Shown here: piece after piece, positions 1 to 10,738 of the stretch
Numbering within the stretch: position 1 is the first letter of the stretch
Layout of the letters: every line of letters begins with the position of its first letter
Source: Scytalidium lignicola
Lineage: Eukaryota; Ascomycota; Leotiomycetes
Assembly: GCA_002812745.2 (NCBI GenBank)
Contig: NCSJ02000126.1
Span: 1 to 64,000, forward strand
Length of the DNA stretch: 64,000 nucleotides
Reading direction: 5' to 3'
Position numbers and translations under genes: made by a program
The notes under the pieces: generated by a model
The model's input: only the letters and a program-made list of their open reading frames with translations
Database searches by the model: none
What the model was told of the DNA's origin: nothing

Positions 1-372
1 CGAGTATACTCGTTTCGCCTTTTCGTTATCGGAGTAGGATGCTTCGATTGGATCTGTATAGTCACGAACCCAGTCTTTGAGTGTCCCTTCCATACCAAGG
101 GCNAAATTTGGCCATTGTGGAGCATGAAGGTGAGTATCGATGAGGCCCGGGAAGATGAATTGAGTTGCGGAGAGGATGGTGCACGGAGCGGAAGAGAACG
201 AAGGATATTTGTCGTACACTTCAGATGCGGTTTTGATAGAGCTATCGACAAAATCTATCCTGCCACCCTCGAGAACACCAAGCGCAGCGACGGGGAGAAT
301 TTCAAGTTCTTTGAGCGAGAGACTGTGTACGATTCGTCCAATAAAGACTTGTTTTGTTGTGTTTGACATCAT
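1..372 (-). CDS. Guanine deaminase, N-terminal part (cut by window edge)
   Basis: Amidohydrolase-family enzyme that would hydrolyse guanine to xanthine in purine salvage. From the ATG at 372 the frame stays open to base 1 (124 codons). Residues after about 75 read PGLIDTHLHAPQWPN, which holds the metal-binding HxH of the amidohydrolase fold and the HAPQ(W/Y)PN motif characteristic of guanine deaminases; the following stretch LKDWVRDYTDPIEA matches the W..YT.P.E segment of that family. A second ATG follows directly at 369. The N at 103 falls in the third position of a codon and does not break the frame. The C-terminal active-site residues lie outside the window. It is divergent from a purine/cytosine permease, which supports a role in purine use. 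Family assignment is strong; activity is inferred. Confidence 0.85.
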   Translation of the reverse strand, partial: MMSNTTKQVFIGRIVHSLSLKELEILPVAALGVLEGGRIDFVDSSIKTASEVYDKYPSFSSAPCTILSATQFIFPGLIDTHLHAPQWPNXALGMEGTLKDWVRDYTDPIEASYSDNEKAKRVYS

Positions 373-926
373 GAAATAAATTGACGGATAGTAAAGACCG
401 CCATTCGAGACATGGCTGCAAATGTAAGCATATTATATTTGTGCTATTGCTGCTCTCTAAATCATGCAAAGTAATTCTATTGACACCGTGAAACACAATT
501 CCCCTCTACTGCTTATCGGGTTATCAATAAGGAGCAGGCAAATCAAAGGTGGGAGAGCGGTTTCATTTCATAATATAAAGAGGTCGCGGACAGGGGAGAT
601 AAGAAATTAAGAGTCCCGGGGCCCGGCGGGCTACGGCCATGTTTACGGATATAAGAAATTTGATAAGAGAGCGGGCAGAAGTTACAGCCACTCAACTAAT
701 TTCCCCATGGAGATTAAATAAAAATGAGCCTGCATCAACCGAATTACGATAAGGGGGTGAGCATTACGCCCCGTTAACCTACTTCTGTCAGTTCTTATCA
801 TTGGAATAGTTGGAATAATTGGCGTGGCGACACGCATCCTTCTTATCGTAAACCATTGAAAAGCAGCCTGGCTCCCCTATTCTAGGGATAATAAACTGTT
901 CCTGATGAATCACTAATCCAGTTACC
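373..926. promoter_or_regulatory. Divergent intergenic region between guanine deaminase and NCS1 permease
   Basis: A 554-bp gene-free spacer separates two divergently transcribed purine-related genes, so it should hold both promoters. It contains AT-rich TATA-like stretches (for example near 571-580 and 888-898) and a GC-rich patch at 615-640. No open frame or repeat was recognised. The role is inferred from position only. Confidence 0.4.
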
Positions 927-2596
927 ATGGCAGATTATATTCGGGATGCAGAAAAAGGATCGCCATCCGAGACCTCGATAGATGGCAAGAATTTCGCCCA
1001 CAGCACGATTCAATATGATACTTCGAATGGGGAAGCCAACTCCTTTCCAATTCTATCATGGAGTCAGAAGGTACGACGATGGATTCGTACAGCTGGAGCA
1101 GAGGAAGGGGGGATCGAACGTGTTCCTGTCGAGCAACGCACTAATCAACACCCCAGCTCTATCTTCATGATATTCATGAGTGCAAATGTATGTGTTCCAA
1201 CACTTGCATTCGGCACTCTTGGGCCTGGCCTGTTTGGACTCGGCTGGTGGGACTCTTTCCTCTGTTTGGTGTTCTTTAACCTCATCGGATCAATACCTCC
1301 TGCTCTAATGGCCACTCTGGGTCCTAAATTGGGCATGAGAACGATGGTGATACCTAGATACTCATTTGGATGGTATCCGTCAAAACTGACTGCAGCTGTT
1401 AATCTCTTGAGTCAAATTGGCTGGTCCATGGTAAATACTATTGCTGGTGCCGTGATATTATATGATGTCGGCAATACCAAGCTCCCCTTATCGATTTGTG
1501 TCCTACTCATTGTCCTTGTCGCGATGGCGATTGGAATGTTTGGATACCAGCAAGTCCACCAACTAGAACGATACATTTGGGTGGTCATCACTATCTGCTT
1601 CGCCATTGTCGCTGGCTTTGGAGCGAAACATTTTGTGAACGTTCCAATGGGCTCGGGTCCAAGTGAGACATCTAGTGTGCTGTCTTTCGGAACGACCATC
1701 ATTGGCTTCCAGATTTCCTGGGCCGCTATTGCTGCTGATTATGGAGTTTATATGCGAGAAGATCGTGAGTCCTGATTTAATCTATCCTATTATGAATATG
1801 TACTAAGGACCTATTGTCAGGTAAACCTCAAACGGTGTTTTGGTGGACGTATGCTGGTCTTTTTATTGGCCAATTCTTTGTTGAGGCCCTTGGTGTAGCA
1901 CTTATGACATCAGTCCAAGGGAGCGATATCTTTCAAGCAGCCTACGACCGTGCCGGGGTCGGTGGATTGACGGGACAAATATTCCAGGGTTATTCGAGTG
2001 GTGTTGTAGGCTTTGGAAAGTTTATCCAAGTGTTGCTCAGTTTCTCAGTTATTGGAGCAGTCACGCGTATGCAGTCCTTTGAAGACACTATGTAAAGCTT
2101 AACTAACTCTATATTAGTGAATATCTATTCGGTTGGCCTCAATGTTCAAGCAATAGGATTGGGACTGCCAAAAATCCCACGTCTAATGTGGTCTCTTACA
2201 GGAGGTGTGATATGTCTCGCTGCATCCATGGCTGGACGTGACCATCTAGCCTCTGTAATGGAGAACTTTTTGAACGTGATTGCGTATTGGCTTACGCCAT
2301 TTCTTGCAATCATGTTTCTGGAGCATATCATTTTCAGGCGAGGCTATAAATACGATATTACCGCTTGGGATGATCCACGAAAACTTCCATATGGGTACGC
2401 GGCATTCTTTACATTTATAGTAGGGACAGTACTGGCAATATTATGCATGAGCCAAACTTGGTGGGTTGGGCCAATTGCATTGAAGGTTGGAAATCCTCCA
2501 TTTGGTACTGATATCTCTTGGGAGCTCGCTTTGGGAGCAACAATTCTGATGTATGTGCCATTGAGATGGCTCGAGAGGAAGAAATGGGGATTCTGA
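927..2596 (+). CDS. NCS1 purine-cytosine permease (Fcy2-like)
   Basis: Plasma-membrane symporter of the nucleobase:cation symporter-1 family, likely importing cytosine and purines. Model: exons 927-1764, 1821-2066, 2118-2596 (1563 nt, 520 aa); introns begin GTGAGT and GTATGC, the second with a CTAAC branch site, and both joins are phase 1 and keep the family sequence continuous (DYGVYMRED to R-KPQTVFWWTYAGLF, then LNIYSVGLNVQA). The hydrophilic N-terminus (about 75 residues, containing GIERVPVEQRT) is typical of fungal Fcy2 proteins, followed by about 12 hydrophobic segments. The motif GPGLFGLGWWDS near residue 105 belongs to the first helices. It is divergent from guanine deaminase. It could import a different base or allantoin-like ligand; family confidence is high, substrate inferred. 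Confidence 0.9.
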
Positions 2597-3206
2597 GAGA
2601 TAAAATGGGAAGCGGCAAGTGTATTTCCATCACTGTAATGAAATAATTAAAATGTGTGACCTAGAAGTAATTATTAAATGACTGTACGAATTATGTACTA
2701 GCGTTAAGTGCAAATTATGATCAATACTGACAATAGAAACACTCTCGTACATTTCATGGATTGTGATCACTATATGAACTAAAGTGATTAAAGAGTTAAC
2801 AGCCCAAGTTCGTAGCGAAAGGTGAAAAGAGAGGAGGAAAACAGGAGAAATATGCATAAAAGTAAAGGCAAGAAGAGATGGGACATTCTGATAAATTAGG
2901 TATAATTAGCAGAACCAAGGAAACAACGAGGTCGGGAGCAGACAAGAAACATCAACCAACAAATTCCATCCCAGCTCCCGCACGGTATGAGATTAAGAGG
3001 TGCAACTTCACAAGCCAAACCTCATCGAGGTCAGCCTCAGAAGCCAATTCAACCACTAGATGACGGCTTCGATTGTAAGCTGCTAACTGGTGTAGTAATC
3101 TCCCATGATAGTGTTGCACATTCTCAGGCTTATCTTCCAAGATGGCTAACTCAGCTGACATTACCCTTATGTAGACCCAAGGAGAATGAATTTAGGCCTT
3201 GACTGA
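2597..3206. other. Intergenic, no gene recognised
   Basis: AT-rich DNA downstream of the permease. Only short frames without recognisable family signatures occur on either strand. I see no repeat or RNA gene here. Confidence 0.4.
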
Positions 3207-3410
3207 CCTGTAAGACTACCTGACATCTACGCTACAAATGACGGAGTGCAGGTAAGAAAGATGCAGGGGATAGTGAAAGAGGATATGGCAGTGGAATTGA
3301 AAGAGAATGACTACACATTGGCAGAGATTCATCAAGTTATGTCCTATCGGACTGGAAACAGAATTGAGCGGCATTATTTCAGAAAGTTAAAAAAGAAGCG
3401 TGACGAATGA
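3207..3410 (+). pseudogene. Myb/SANT-like C-terminal exon remnant
   Basis: An open frame of 67 codons ends at a TGA at 3408-3410. Its last 40 residues (LKENDYTLAEIHQVMSYRTG followed by NRIERHYFRKLKKKR) have the spacing of a Myb/SANT helix-turn-helix repeat: acidic/basic helix, xAEI, YRT, then HYxxKL. There is no ATG upstream in this frame and no convincing upstream exon; the sequence before it is interrupted by stops. It could be the last exon of an unrecognised gene, a decayed copy, or chance. The similarity is judged by eye only. Confidence 0.25.
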
Positions 3411-3776
3411 AACCCTGCGGTTTATGGCAAAGAGAGAGGGTATTCCAAGGGGGGAAATGTGATAGACTTGACTGTGACAGGAATACTGATTATCCTCATT
3501 GTTATTTCCTTTCGTGTAAATATTTGTGGATTTTCTATATTTGCTTTATATATATGTGCATAATTAATCTCCAGACATTGGGACCGCTATTCGACACGAT
3601 AATTGAAGTCTCTATTAATCACGTGACCCATGCTTGCCAATGATCATACAGGAAGCTGAAATTCAGCCTTGCTTTGCAATTTTTTTTTGAAACTTTCATA
3701 TAATAGACCAATTATCTCGCCAGCTTTTAAGGCCCAACGAACGCGTAGCGTTTGGGAGAAAACGGTACGATCGGGC

Positions 3777-5139
3777 CTAACCTTGAAAAATGGGTCCATT
3801 ATAAGCCGAAGGTGGATACATTATTTGATCAAAATCGCCATACGAAATTCTTGGATAACATGGATCCTAAAAAGTTATTAATTTATGATTATCAACATTT
3901 ATTCAGTCGCTGCTAATAAAAGATTAATTTGGAGAATATCATAATAAAATATCATGTTGACTGGAAACGCAGGAATACAGAACCACTATTGTATTGATTG
4001 CTTAAGGAGTCTACAACTACAGCAGATTCTATATATACAGAGAGTTACGGCCGTAAAACCGTTATGGTCAACAGTTACGGTCGTACAGGCACCCGTAGGG
4101 TGCCTATAGTTGCCTACAGTGGTAGCCTACCGTAAACCCTATCCGTAAGCCCTAGCATAGGCAACCGTAAGAACACTGTGAAGTGGCATCCGTAAACTCC
4201 AAATATTGCAACATATCACTTACCTCATCNAAAAAAGGGTATCCAATCAGGGTTATCGTCTTTCCAAGTACTTAGATTATGTCTTCTTTTACACCAAGAA
4301 CATCTAATATTACCATTTTTAGGAGCCCTTTCCCCACAAGGACACCAGAACTATACTGAGAATTAGCATCGTAGAATATTGAATATGAATAATTATTTTA
4401 TATACCGCAAGATTTTCCAGAATTCCATTGAACCACATCCCTTCCTCCAGGTCACCAGTCCATTCCTAATCCCCCTTTGTCCACTTTTGAAAATATTCTC
4501 GATTCTCCTGGTTTTCCTTAACTTTGCACGGGTGGCATATCCAACGTGTATATTGATCGCAGTCACAATATTCGGAAAGTGAGAATGGAAGGCTACGTTC
4601 GACTTCCACATCGCATGCTGCGCAAAAGCAAATGATATTTACAGGAGAAGGGTACGGAATATGATGTGGTTTCCGACAAGAACGATCGAGAGGCGTGTCT
4701 TTAACACGGGGAACGTAACGGCATTCCTAAATTATTGGATAATTTGTACTTTTTCTTCAAAAGAATAATTGAGATAACGAACCTCACAAACATTAATCTT
4801 ACACCTAAGACAGGGAAGGGCATTTGCAGAGTCACAGTTCAAGTTCCATACCCGTATCTCGAGTTCCTCATCGTAGTGCGCTTTTCTGCCATCCTTTCTC
4901 CAGGCATAATCCTTTTCACGCAATTTGTAGAGCCCGCCAAATTCCTGACGAATTTTGAGGCCATGGCCGTCGCACAAGGCTACGGATTTCAGGCTATCAA
5001 AGATGGGCTCGGTTTTACGAATGAGAGTATAAAGTTTTGAGTTTGTTGATGCAAGATGCAAGAGGTCGAGTGCGCTGAGAAAGTGGGCTATTCTCTTGAG
5101 GAGCCCGTATTGGGAAAGAAGAGCGACGATGTTGGCCAT
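3777..5139 (-). CDS. F-box-like cysteine-rich protein with solo LTR in its last intron and an in-frame TAG
   Basis: Model on the minus strand: exons 4783-5139, 4406-4726, 4224-4350 and 3777-3866. Residues 1-50 resemble a fungal F-box (ALLSQYGLLKRIAHFLSALDLLHLAST). Exon 2 holds Cys clusters (LRCKINVCE-ECRYVP, CFCAACDVEVE, CHPCKVKE) and exon 3 the WCPCGERAPKNG...RCSWCKRRHN signature seen in large fungal F-box protein families; the last exon encodes DPCYPRISYGDFD and MYPPSAYNGP and ends in TAG. Two oddities: a TAG at 4466-4468 interrupts exon 2 in frame (or a 57-nt in-phase intron 4466-4522 removes it), and the N at 4230 must be dropped to keep frame into the GTAAGT donor. The final intron (3867-4223) contains a complete solo LTR. 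Substrate recruitment to an SCF ubiquitin ligase is an inference; it may be a pseudogene. Confidence 0.6.
3955..4213 (+). mobile_element. Solo LTR (copy A) with 5-bp target duplication TATCA
   Basis: 259-bp element starting TGTTGACTGG and ending TTGCAACA, i.e. 5'-TG...CA-3' with short inverted ends TGTTG/CAACA. The five bases before (3950-3954) and after (4214-4218) are both TATCA, a perfect target-site duplication. Inside are a TATA-like CTATATATA, repeated CCGTAA motifs, and a perfect 7-bp stem GGCACCC/GGGTGCC. A second copy lies at 52079-52324 in opposite orientation. No retrotransposon coding region is attached, so this is best read as a solo LTR left by LTR-LTR recombination. Confidence 0.85.
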
Positions 5140-5207
5140 TATAGAGGTAAATACCTAAAGAGTGTTGTTTTGTTTTACGGTGGACAACGGGATCCTGTTA
5201 AATATTG

Positions 5208-5421
5208 GTGTAATTCCCGGTCTACCGGGCCACCCTGTCTACTGCAATAACTTAACAACAATTTTATACACAAAACTGAACTTCAATAAGAAATAAATAT
5301 ATAAATATTCGACTTTTATAAAATTGTTATTAAGTTACTGATATATAANTTTTTTTCATTGATTTTGTAGTAAATTTTAGTGGCCTAGCAGACCGGGAGA
5401 CCGGGAGACCGGAAATTACAC
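5208..5421. mobile_element. MITE-like foldback element
   Basis: The left end GTGTAATTcCCGGTCT and the right end, read in reverse, GTGTAATTtCCGGTCT, are inverted repeats. The inverted match continues inward (ATAACTTAACAACAATTTTATA against TATAAAATTGTTATTAAGTTAC), so nearly the whole 214 bp can fold back on itself. There is no coding frame. It lies about 70 bp upstream of the F-box gene start and directly abuts the next element. A clear target duplication is not visible. Confidence 0.65.
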
Positions 5422-5422
5422 T

Positions 5423-5820
5423 AGGGTGCGGCTAAATCGACAACCGCCGCCGATAACGGCCTTTGCTTCAGGCGCAGTACTTATAATTACAGCATCCTTT
5501 AGGTTGTTGATACCTTACAAGGCCTTGTAATTACAGCGCCTTTCAAGCATAATACTCACTATAACGTTTTAAACTTTTAACAAACCTCTTATTTAATTTT
5601 GATTAAGTTTTGATTAAGTTTTGATTAGCTATTGACTATCATAATTACTTATTATTATGCTTTAAAATAAATGAAATCTTCTGTACTTATACTTAACCAA
5701 AATTCTAGGTTATAAGGCTAAAGATATGCGAAATACAATTGCACTTACACCAATTATAGGCTGAGATTTTGAGCTGCTATGGGCTGTTATCGGCGATGGT
5801 TGTCGATTTAGCTCAACCCT
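5423..5820. mobile_element. Non-autonomous DNA transposon (MITE) with about 40-bp terminal inverted repeats
   Basis: The left end, AGGGTGCGGCTAAATCGACA then ACCgCCGCCGATAACgGCC, is matched by the reverse complement of the right end, AGGGTtgaGCTAAATCGACA then ACCatCGCCGATAACaGCC. The element is 398 bp, AT-rich inside and non-coding. Superfamily cannot be fixed; flanks TACACTAG and TACATTAT are only loosely alike. Confidence 0.7.
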
Positions 5821-6106
5821 TACATTATGAGAAGTTTTTATTACTTCTTTATTTTACTTATTTTAAAGATTTAAAAGCTATTCTGTTAAAAAATATATTA
5901 TAAATATTCNAAAAAGTAACAATGTAGATTTACCCAGTGTACAAGTAATAAGGGTGTTAACAAACTTAAAAAGCCTCTTTGAAGAAAAATATAATAAAGA
6001 GTTGTATTAAATCATATATGACTGTAAGGATAGATCCCCTCGCATTGCTTCCTTCCTGTTGCCTATCTACTACGATTTTTATCTACAACATAAGGCGAAC
6101 AACTCC

Positions 6107-7962
6107 CTAGATGTCCTTCTTGACCAGAACAACTGGTCCACTGTACACGTACCTTCCCCTGACCATGAAATAGATAACCGCAAAGCAGACTGTAAACCCG
6201 TAGATTAGAATATTCCAGTTCATTGTCTCAGGAGTGACTGGTGTAGCTTCCGGGAAGAAGCTGAAGATATACACGATAACAAGATAGACCACAGAGAAAG
6301 CGTTAATTGGTGCTCCATATTTTCCCAGACTCCAACGAGCGGCAGGAAGTGGTTCTCCGCGCCATCTCTTGATGAAAACGCATGAAATAGAGACTATGTA
6401 GGATGAAAGTAGAGAGGCGGTGCCTAGAGAAGCGATGGCATTGAATGCAGTCGTAGATCCAATGTTTATCAAGGAGAGAAGAATGGTAATGCAGAATGAG
6501 ACAATAACAGCGTTCAAGGGAATATCCCACCCTGGCCGAACCTGGAGAGATCGTAGTAAGCAAACTGGCAAGCGGACGATATAAAGCTCGAATGGTGGGG
6601 ATATTAGACTTACATGAGAAAGGAAGCGAGAGAAAGGAATCCCATTATCACGCGCAAAAGCAAACATTTGTCTCGATGCAGTAGCAACGTTCGTAATGGT
6701 TCCACAGGTAGTTAAGATGATTAGGATGGCTGTCATAACGGAAGCACCAACATGGGATTGGGTGGTATTGTAGAAGACCTGTACAAATGGCATCACTTCG
6801 GGATTTGAAAGAATCTCGTCAATATCACCCAATGTGAAGCAGAACGTAACAAGCATGACGAACCCGAGAGAGCCATTGATGACAGCTGTCCACATCATTG
6901 CACGAGGTAAGACCGAAGAGACATCTTTAATCTCCTCCGACATATGCGTAGCGGAATCGGGTCTAATGAATGTAAAGACTGGTGAAAGCATGCCAATAAG
7001 GCAAGAGAGACCAATATTTCCCCAATTACCACCGTCTGTGAATTGAGTGAAGACAACAGAAGCTTTGTTACGAGGAGCTAGAACCCATAGAGGGATGAGG
7101 ATAGCGAAGAAGCCACATATATGGAAAATTAAGACAATGCCCTCCACAAGTGGCAGTCTTTTGGCCAGATAGGTGTTGAATATGATAGAAAAGAAGCTAA
7201 CGGCAATAATCAACAGCGTTCCATGGTATTGATGAAAGTTGTAGTGGGAGTCGTTGATAATGAGGAGACTCTGGATTTGGGAGGCAGTGACGAACGCAAT
7301 ACTAGTAATACCTGTCTGCCATCCGAGAACACAAACCCAGCCTATCGTTCTGTTAGCCTTTCTTTTCGAGATCAATTAAGATTTTATCAAAAGGAACCTA
7401 CCGGTTATGTAACTTAAAAATTTTTGGGCGCTTGCTGGCGCAAATTCGGAGACCCAATGGTACTGTCCGCCAGAAGTTGGTGCCATTGAAGCCATCTCTG
7501 CCATAGAGGCGATAACGGCTATGAAGCAAGCAAATGTTCCCAGGTATGTCCATACCAGTCCAGCAAGTCCCCCATTGATGAGACCAAAGGTGCTGACACT
7601 GTGACAAATTGCTAATGAACAAACTGTGCATTTTAATATAAAAGCTTCGACTAACATGTAACACTCGGAATACATGAAACATACCTCAATTGGCTCTCCC
7701 AGGTGCTCATCAGAATGCAGGTAAAACCAAGAATCGACAAGAATCGAAAATTTCTCTAGCTTTTACGTTAGTACAACTAGAACTGGAGAAACCAAACTTT
7801 GATTACTAAAAAATAGAGAAAAAGGCACACCCTCAATTCCTGAGTTTTCCCCATGCGCAACATGTCCCTATGATCTGCTTTGGTTCCAATATTCTCAGCT
7901 GGTCCAATCTCTTCAATTGGAACATCATCAGCAAAGGCAGTCACGGCCTTGAAGGTCTCCAT
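6107..7962 (-). CDS. APC-superfamily amino acid/choline/GABA-type permease
   Basis: Plasma-membrane transporter of the fungal amino-acid/choline permease group. Five exons on the minus strand: 7831-7962, 7685-7755, 7402-7598, 6614-7341, 6107-6541 (1563 nt, 520 aa). All joins fit: KTQELR-RNFRFLSILGFTC, SQL-SVSTFGLINGG, LSYIT-GWVCVLGWQTG, SRFLSHV-RPGWDIPLNAV. Features include the first-helix motif TFGLINGG, GGQYHWV, the GNIGLS/EEIKD...PRAM segment that is diagnostic for this group, and ARDNGIPFS; about 12 hydrophobic segments are visible. I chose the ATG at 7962 (AAG-ATG-G context) over an in-frame ATG at 8031, which would add a non-conserved leader. The substrate (GABA, choline or another amine) cannot be read from sequence. 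Confidence 0.88.
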
Positions 7963-9309
7963 CTTTTTCTTAGGAGAGTTGGATATGATGGAGGCAGGCG
8001 ATAGATGGAAGAAGTGAAAGAAAAGGACCAAGCTGCGTTGTACGGAACAGCCTTGACCAAGACTTGGAGATGTTAAAATACGGAATACAGAATTGCCAGG
8101 TGAGAAGATTCTATAGGTAGTAGAACTAAGGGTTCCATTGCCCGTTAGCTTGTAGGGATGACATGTCTACACGCACGGCGAGCATGCACATATGTAGTAA
8201 TCAAATTGTGAGCAGAAATCTCAGAATGTAACAGTAGCTCCACCATTGTAGCAGTATCCGGCAATAGTAGACCATATTATGGCTAATGCATGAAATGCGG
8301 GGAGTAATATATATCGCCGGACGACTTTACGAAGATGCTAACAATATTCTATCTCAAATCCCAGACAAAAATGCTAGTTCAGGTCGCGAGGATAGGGGTC
8401 TATGTCAGGAGCAGTCTTTATTCCGAAGCTTTTTCGGTTGAGAATTTTGTCTCTCTTTTCGTTAAACTTGACGTTGCGAATTGTCTGCAAGCTGCAGTAA
8501 GGGTTACAGTGATATTCAACTGTTACGAGTTGCCAATCCTAGACAAGAACCTCCTAGGGGGGATGACGGACCGTTACAGTGCTCCGTAACACAAAATCTC
8601 TGTCACTAATCATTATCTTAGGTAATTATTCCTTACAACAGGTAGCAGAGGGAAATCCACAACTGTACGTGAAGGGCACAGTAAACAGAAGCAGCCACCC
8701 ATGTCCATAAACAATGTGCCTAGTCTTTTACCTTTGTGGTCGATAAACAAAGCCATTATCATTGGGCGTTTGTACTACGGTATGACTGCGGCCATTCCAT
8801 GATTCTGCAACACCGAAGATGAGCCATTTGGAAGGTTGTATTGGAGTAAGTTATCCATCTGATCACATCTTCTAAACAAAATTGATCTGACATTTTCTAA
8901 CAGAAGGAATGCCATTTGTGGGAACAAAGTCATAGTTGAGGGACTGACATTTTCGAGCTAGGAAGCTATTATCATTGTAAATAGTATTCCCACACCCAGC
9001 ACCCAGCTTCATGCTTTTCACATGTGAGGTATGACAATATATTTTGGTGCTGCAATCGGCTGGTTCTCTGTGAGATGGCCGCACCACCTCATCCGACCGA
9101 TTGTACCACAGTCGGCTTGTGATTGCAATTGCGCGAGACTCCTTACTTGTGCTCTCTTTGTCTTTAGTTCTCAGTGTTGGAATAATCTTACCTGTATTTG
9201 ATATTCTGGACATGCCGCTTCAAAGTCAAAGAATAAAAAACATGGAGAGAATTCTTGCAGCAACTGATTTTGCCGTAGAATACTCCGAAGTCAAAAATCC
9301 AAATGTCTG
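7963..9309. other. Long intergenic region, no gene recognised
   Basis: Contains only short, unconnected frames (for example minus-strand 8872-9213) with no recognisable domain and no codon pattern like the neighbours. The first few hundred bases above 7962 should hold the permease promoter. Confidence 0.4.
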
Positions 9310-9689
9310 CAACTCCAAGAGGTCCGTAGTTCTTGAGACTTGCCAAAATCCGAATTGAGCTGTTTGAAGACAACCATTACTTGTGCAAAGGCAAAAACCT
9401 AATAATAAGTAACATCGTAAGTTAACTGTGGAAGTATCTATTATCTACCCTTCATACTGAGATTGACAGGGAACTGAGGAAGCCTTACTGAAGCTAAAAC
9501 CAACACAGCAGCATCTCGATGGAAATTTCGAAAACCAATGAAGACACGCAAGATGCAACTCAAAGTAAAATAAGTGAGCGATAAGGCAGCAGTAATCCAT
9601 AGAAGACCCCCACGGTCTGTCTCGTCCACGGCAGCATAAGTCATGGGTTGCAACTCGAAGGCATTCAAAAGGTAAGTGTTCGTTGTCAT
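9310..9689 (-). pseudogene. PTH11-like (fungal rhodopsin-domain) receptor remnant, N-terminal part
   Basis: From the ATG at 9689, exon 9489-9689 encodes the start of a fungal integral-membrane receptor of the PTH11/rhodopsin-like type: a first acidic loop (VDETDRGGLLWITAALSLTY) leading into helix 1, then RNFHRDAAVLVLAS ending helix 2. A GTAAGG donor joins to 9398 (acceptor TTATTAG), giving VFAFAQVMVVFKQLNSDFG, which continues the family pattern. After about 9310 the frame degenerates (FFIL-stop-L-stop) and no further helices follow on this strand. The next expected segment is found on the opposite strand at 9715-9888, so the gene is rearranged and dead. Confidence 0.6.
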
Positions 9690-9714
9690 TAACCTCATTC
9701 CACTTCACTTGCAT

Positions 9715-9888
9715 TCAGTACTGATAAATTTTAAGGCTGGATATGTTGCTGATATCCTCTTCATGCTTGCCCTTTGCTGTGCTAAAGCTTCCGTGGCTTG
9801 GTTCACTGCCCGCTTAAGTCCGGATTTGAAGCACCAGTATATTTGCACAGGTCTCTTGTACAATATGAATGAAAGCCCGTTGCCATAA
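9715..9888 (+). pseudogene. PTH11-like receptor remnant, inverted middle part
   Basis: The frame after an acceptor-like TTCAG encodes INFKAGYVADILFMLALCCA then KASVAWFTARLSPDLKH, the conserved helix-3 block of PTH11-like proteins (YAADILxxLxLxLAKxSVLxFxxRLxPxxKH). It stops at 9886-9888 shortly after the block. It lies head-to-head with the N-terminal part on the minus strand (9310-9689), so this segment was inverted relative to its own gene. Confidence 0.6.
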
Positions 9889-10738
9889 TATATCTCCTTA
9901 ACAGAATAGACCGTTGCCTAATTCACCACTACATTAGTATTAATGGTCTCATTGCGCAGTATTTACAAGGTGCACTTTATTTCCAATTGTAAAGTAGCTT
10001 TCGGTCGAGTTATCCTCCGTGGCTAACGTATATAGACCATTACTAACGCCGGGGATTTGGGCTGTATATCTACCCAAAGCTGACAATATCAGTTACACAG
10101 AATCATGCCCCGTTTCATTAACCTGGTATATATAGTTTTTTATTACATATAATGAGGTTGAATTTGATGGATTCCTAACTCGGCTAGCCTAGTAAGTTTG
10201 GGTCATCTTGGAGTGTTATGGTTATTATAGGCTGAAAGGTATTGATAAAAACTTAAGTAGCACCGGCTCGTAAAGACTTATAGATCTGAGACTACGGCAG
10301 GAGATGCAACCCTTTACGTGAGTAGTGGCAGTGACCAGATGTCAAAACATATAATGGTGTCACGATCGTTGTGATACTCTTTGTGTTACGGTAACATTAA
10401 AAGGACCGAAAATTACGTATTTAGCACTACGAAAGCATATGCACGAAAGATCGGAACAGGTAGGTTAATGGCCACACAATTTAAACTCGAAATACTTGGG
10501 CACGAAGCTTAGGAATGTTTGTTATGTATAGTTTATTGCTCTTATTGTGATAACTACTGGATTGGGAGAATTTTGGTTCAGTCTTTAGAGACCGAGTTAA
10601 GAATGAGCTGTCTACAGATTGATTGAATGACTTATTTCATGACAAACTATTTTAGTTGCAACACACTTTTAAGATAGGATCGAGACCATAGAATGTTAAA
10701 CATAATGCTCGAACCTAGTAATATCAAATGATGATAGA
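9889..10738. other. Intergenic, no gene recognised
   Basis: AT-rich, no frame longer than a few dozen codons with family character and no repeat noticed. It may include further decayed receptor sequence that I cannot recognise. Confidence 0.35.
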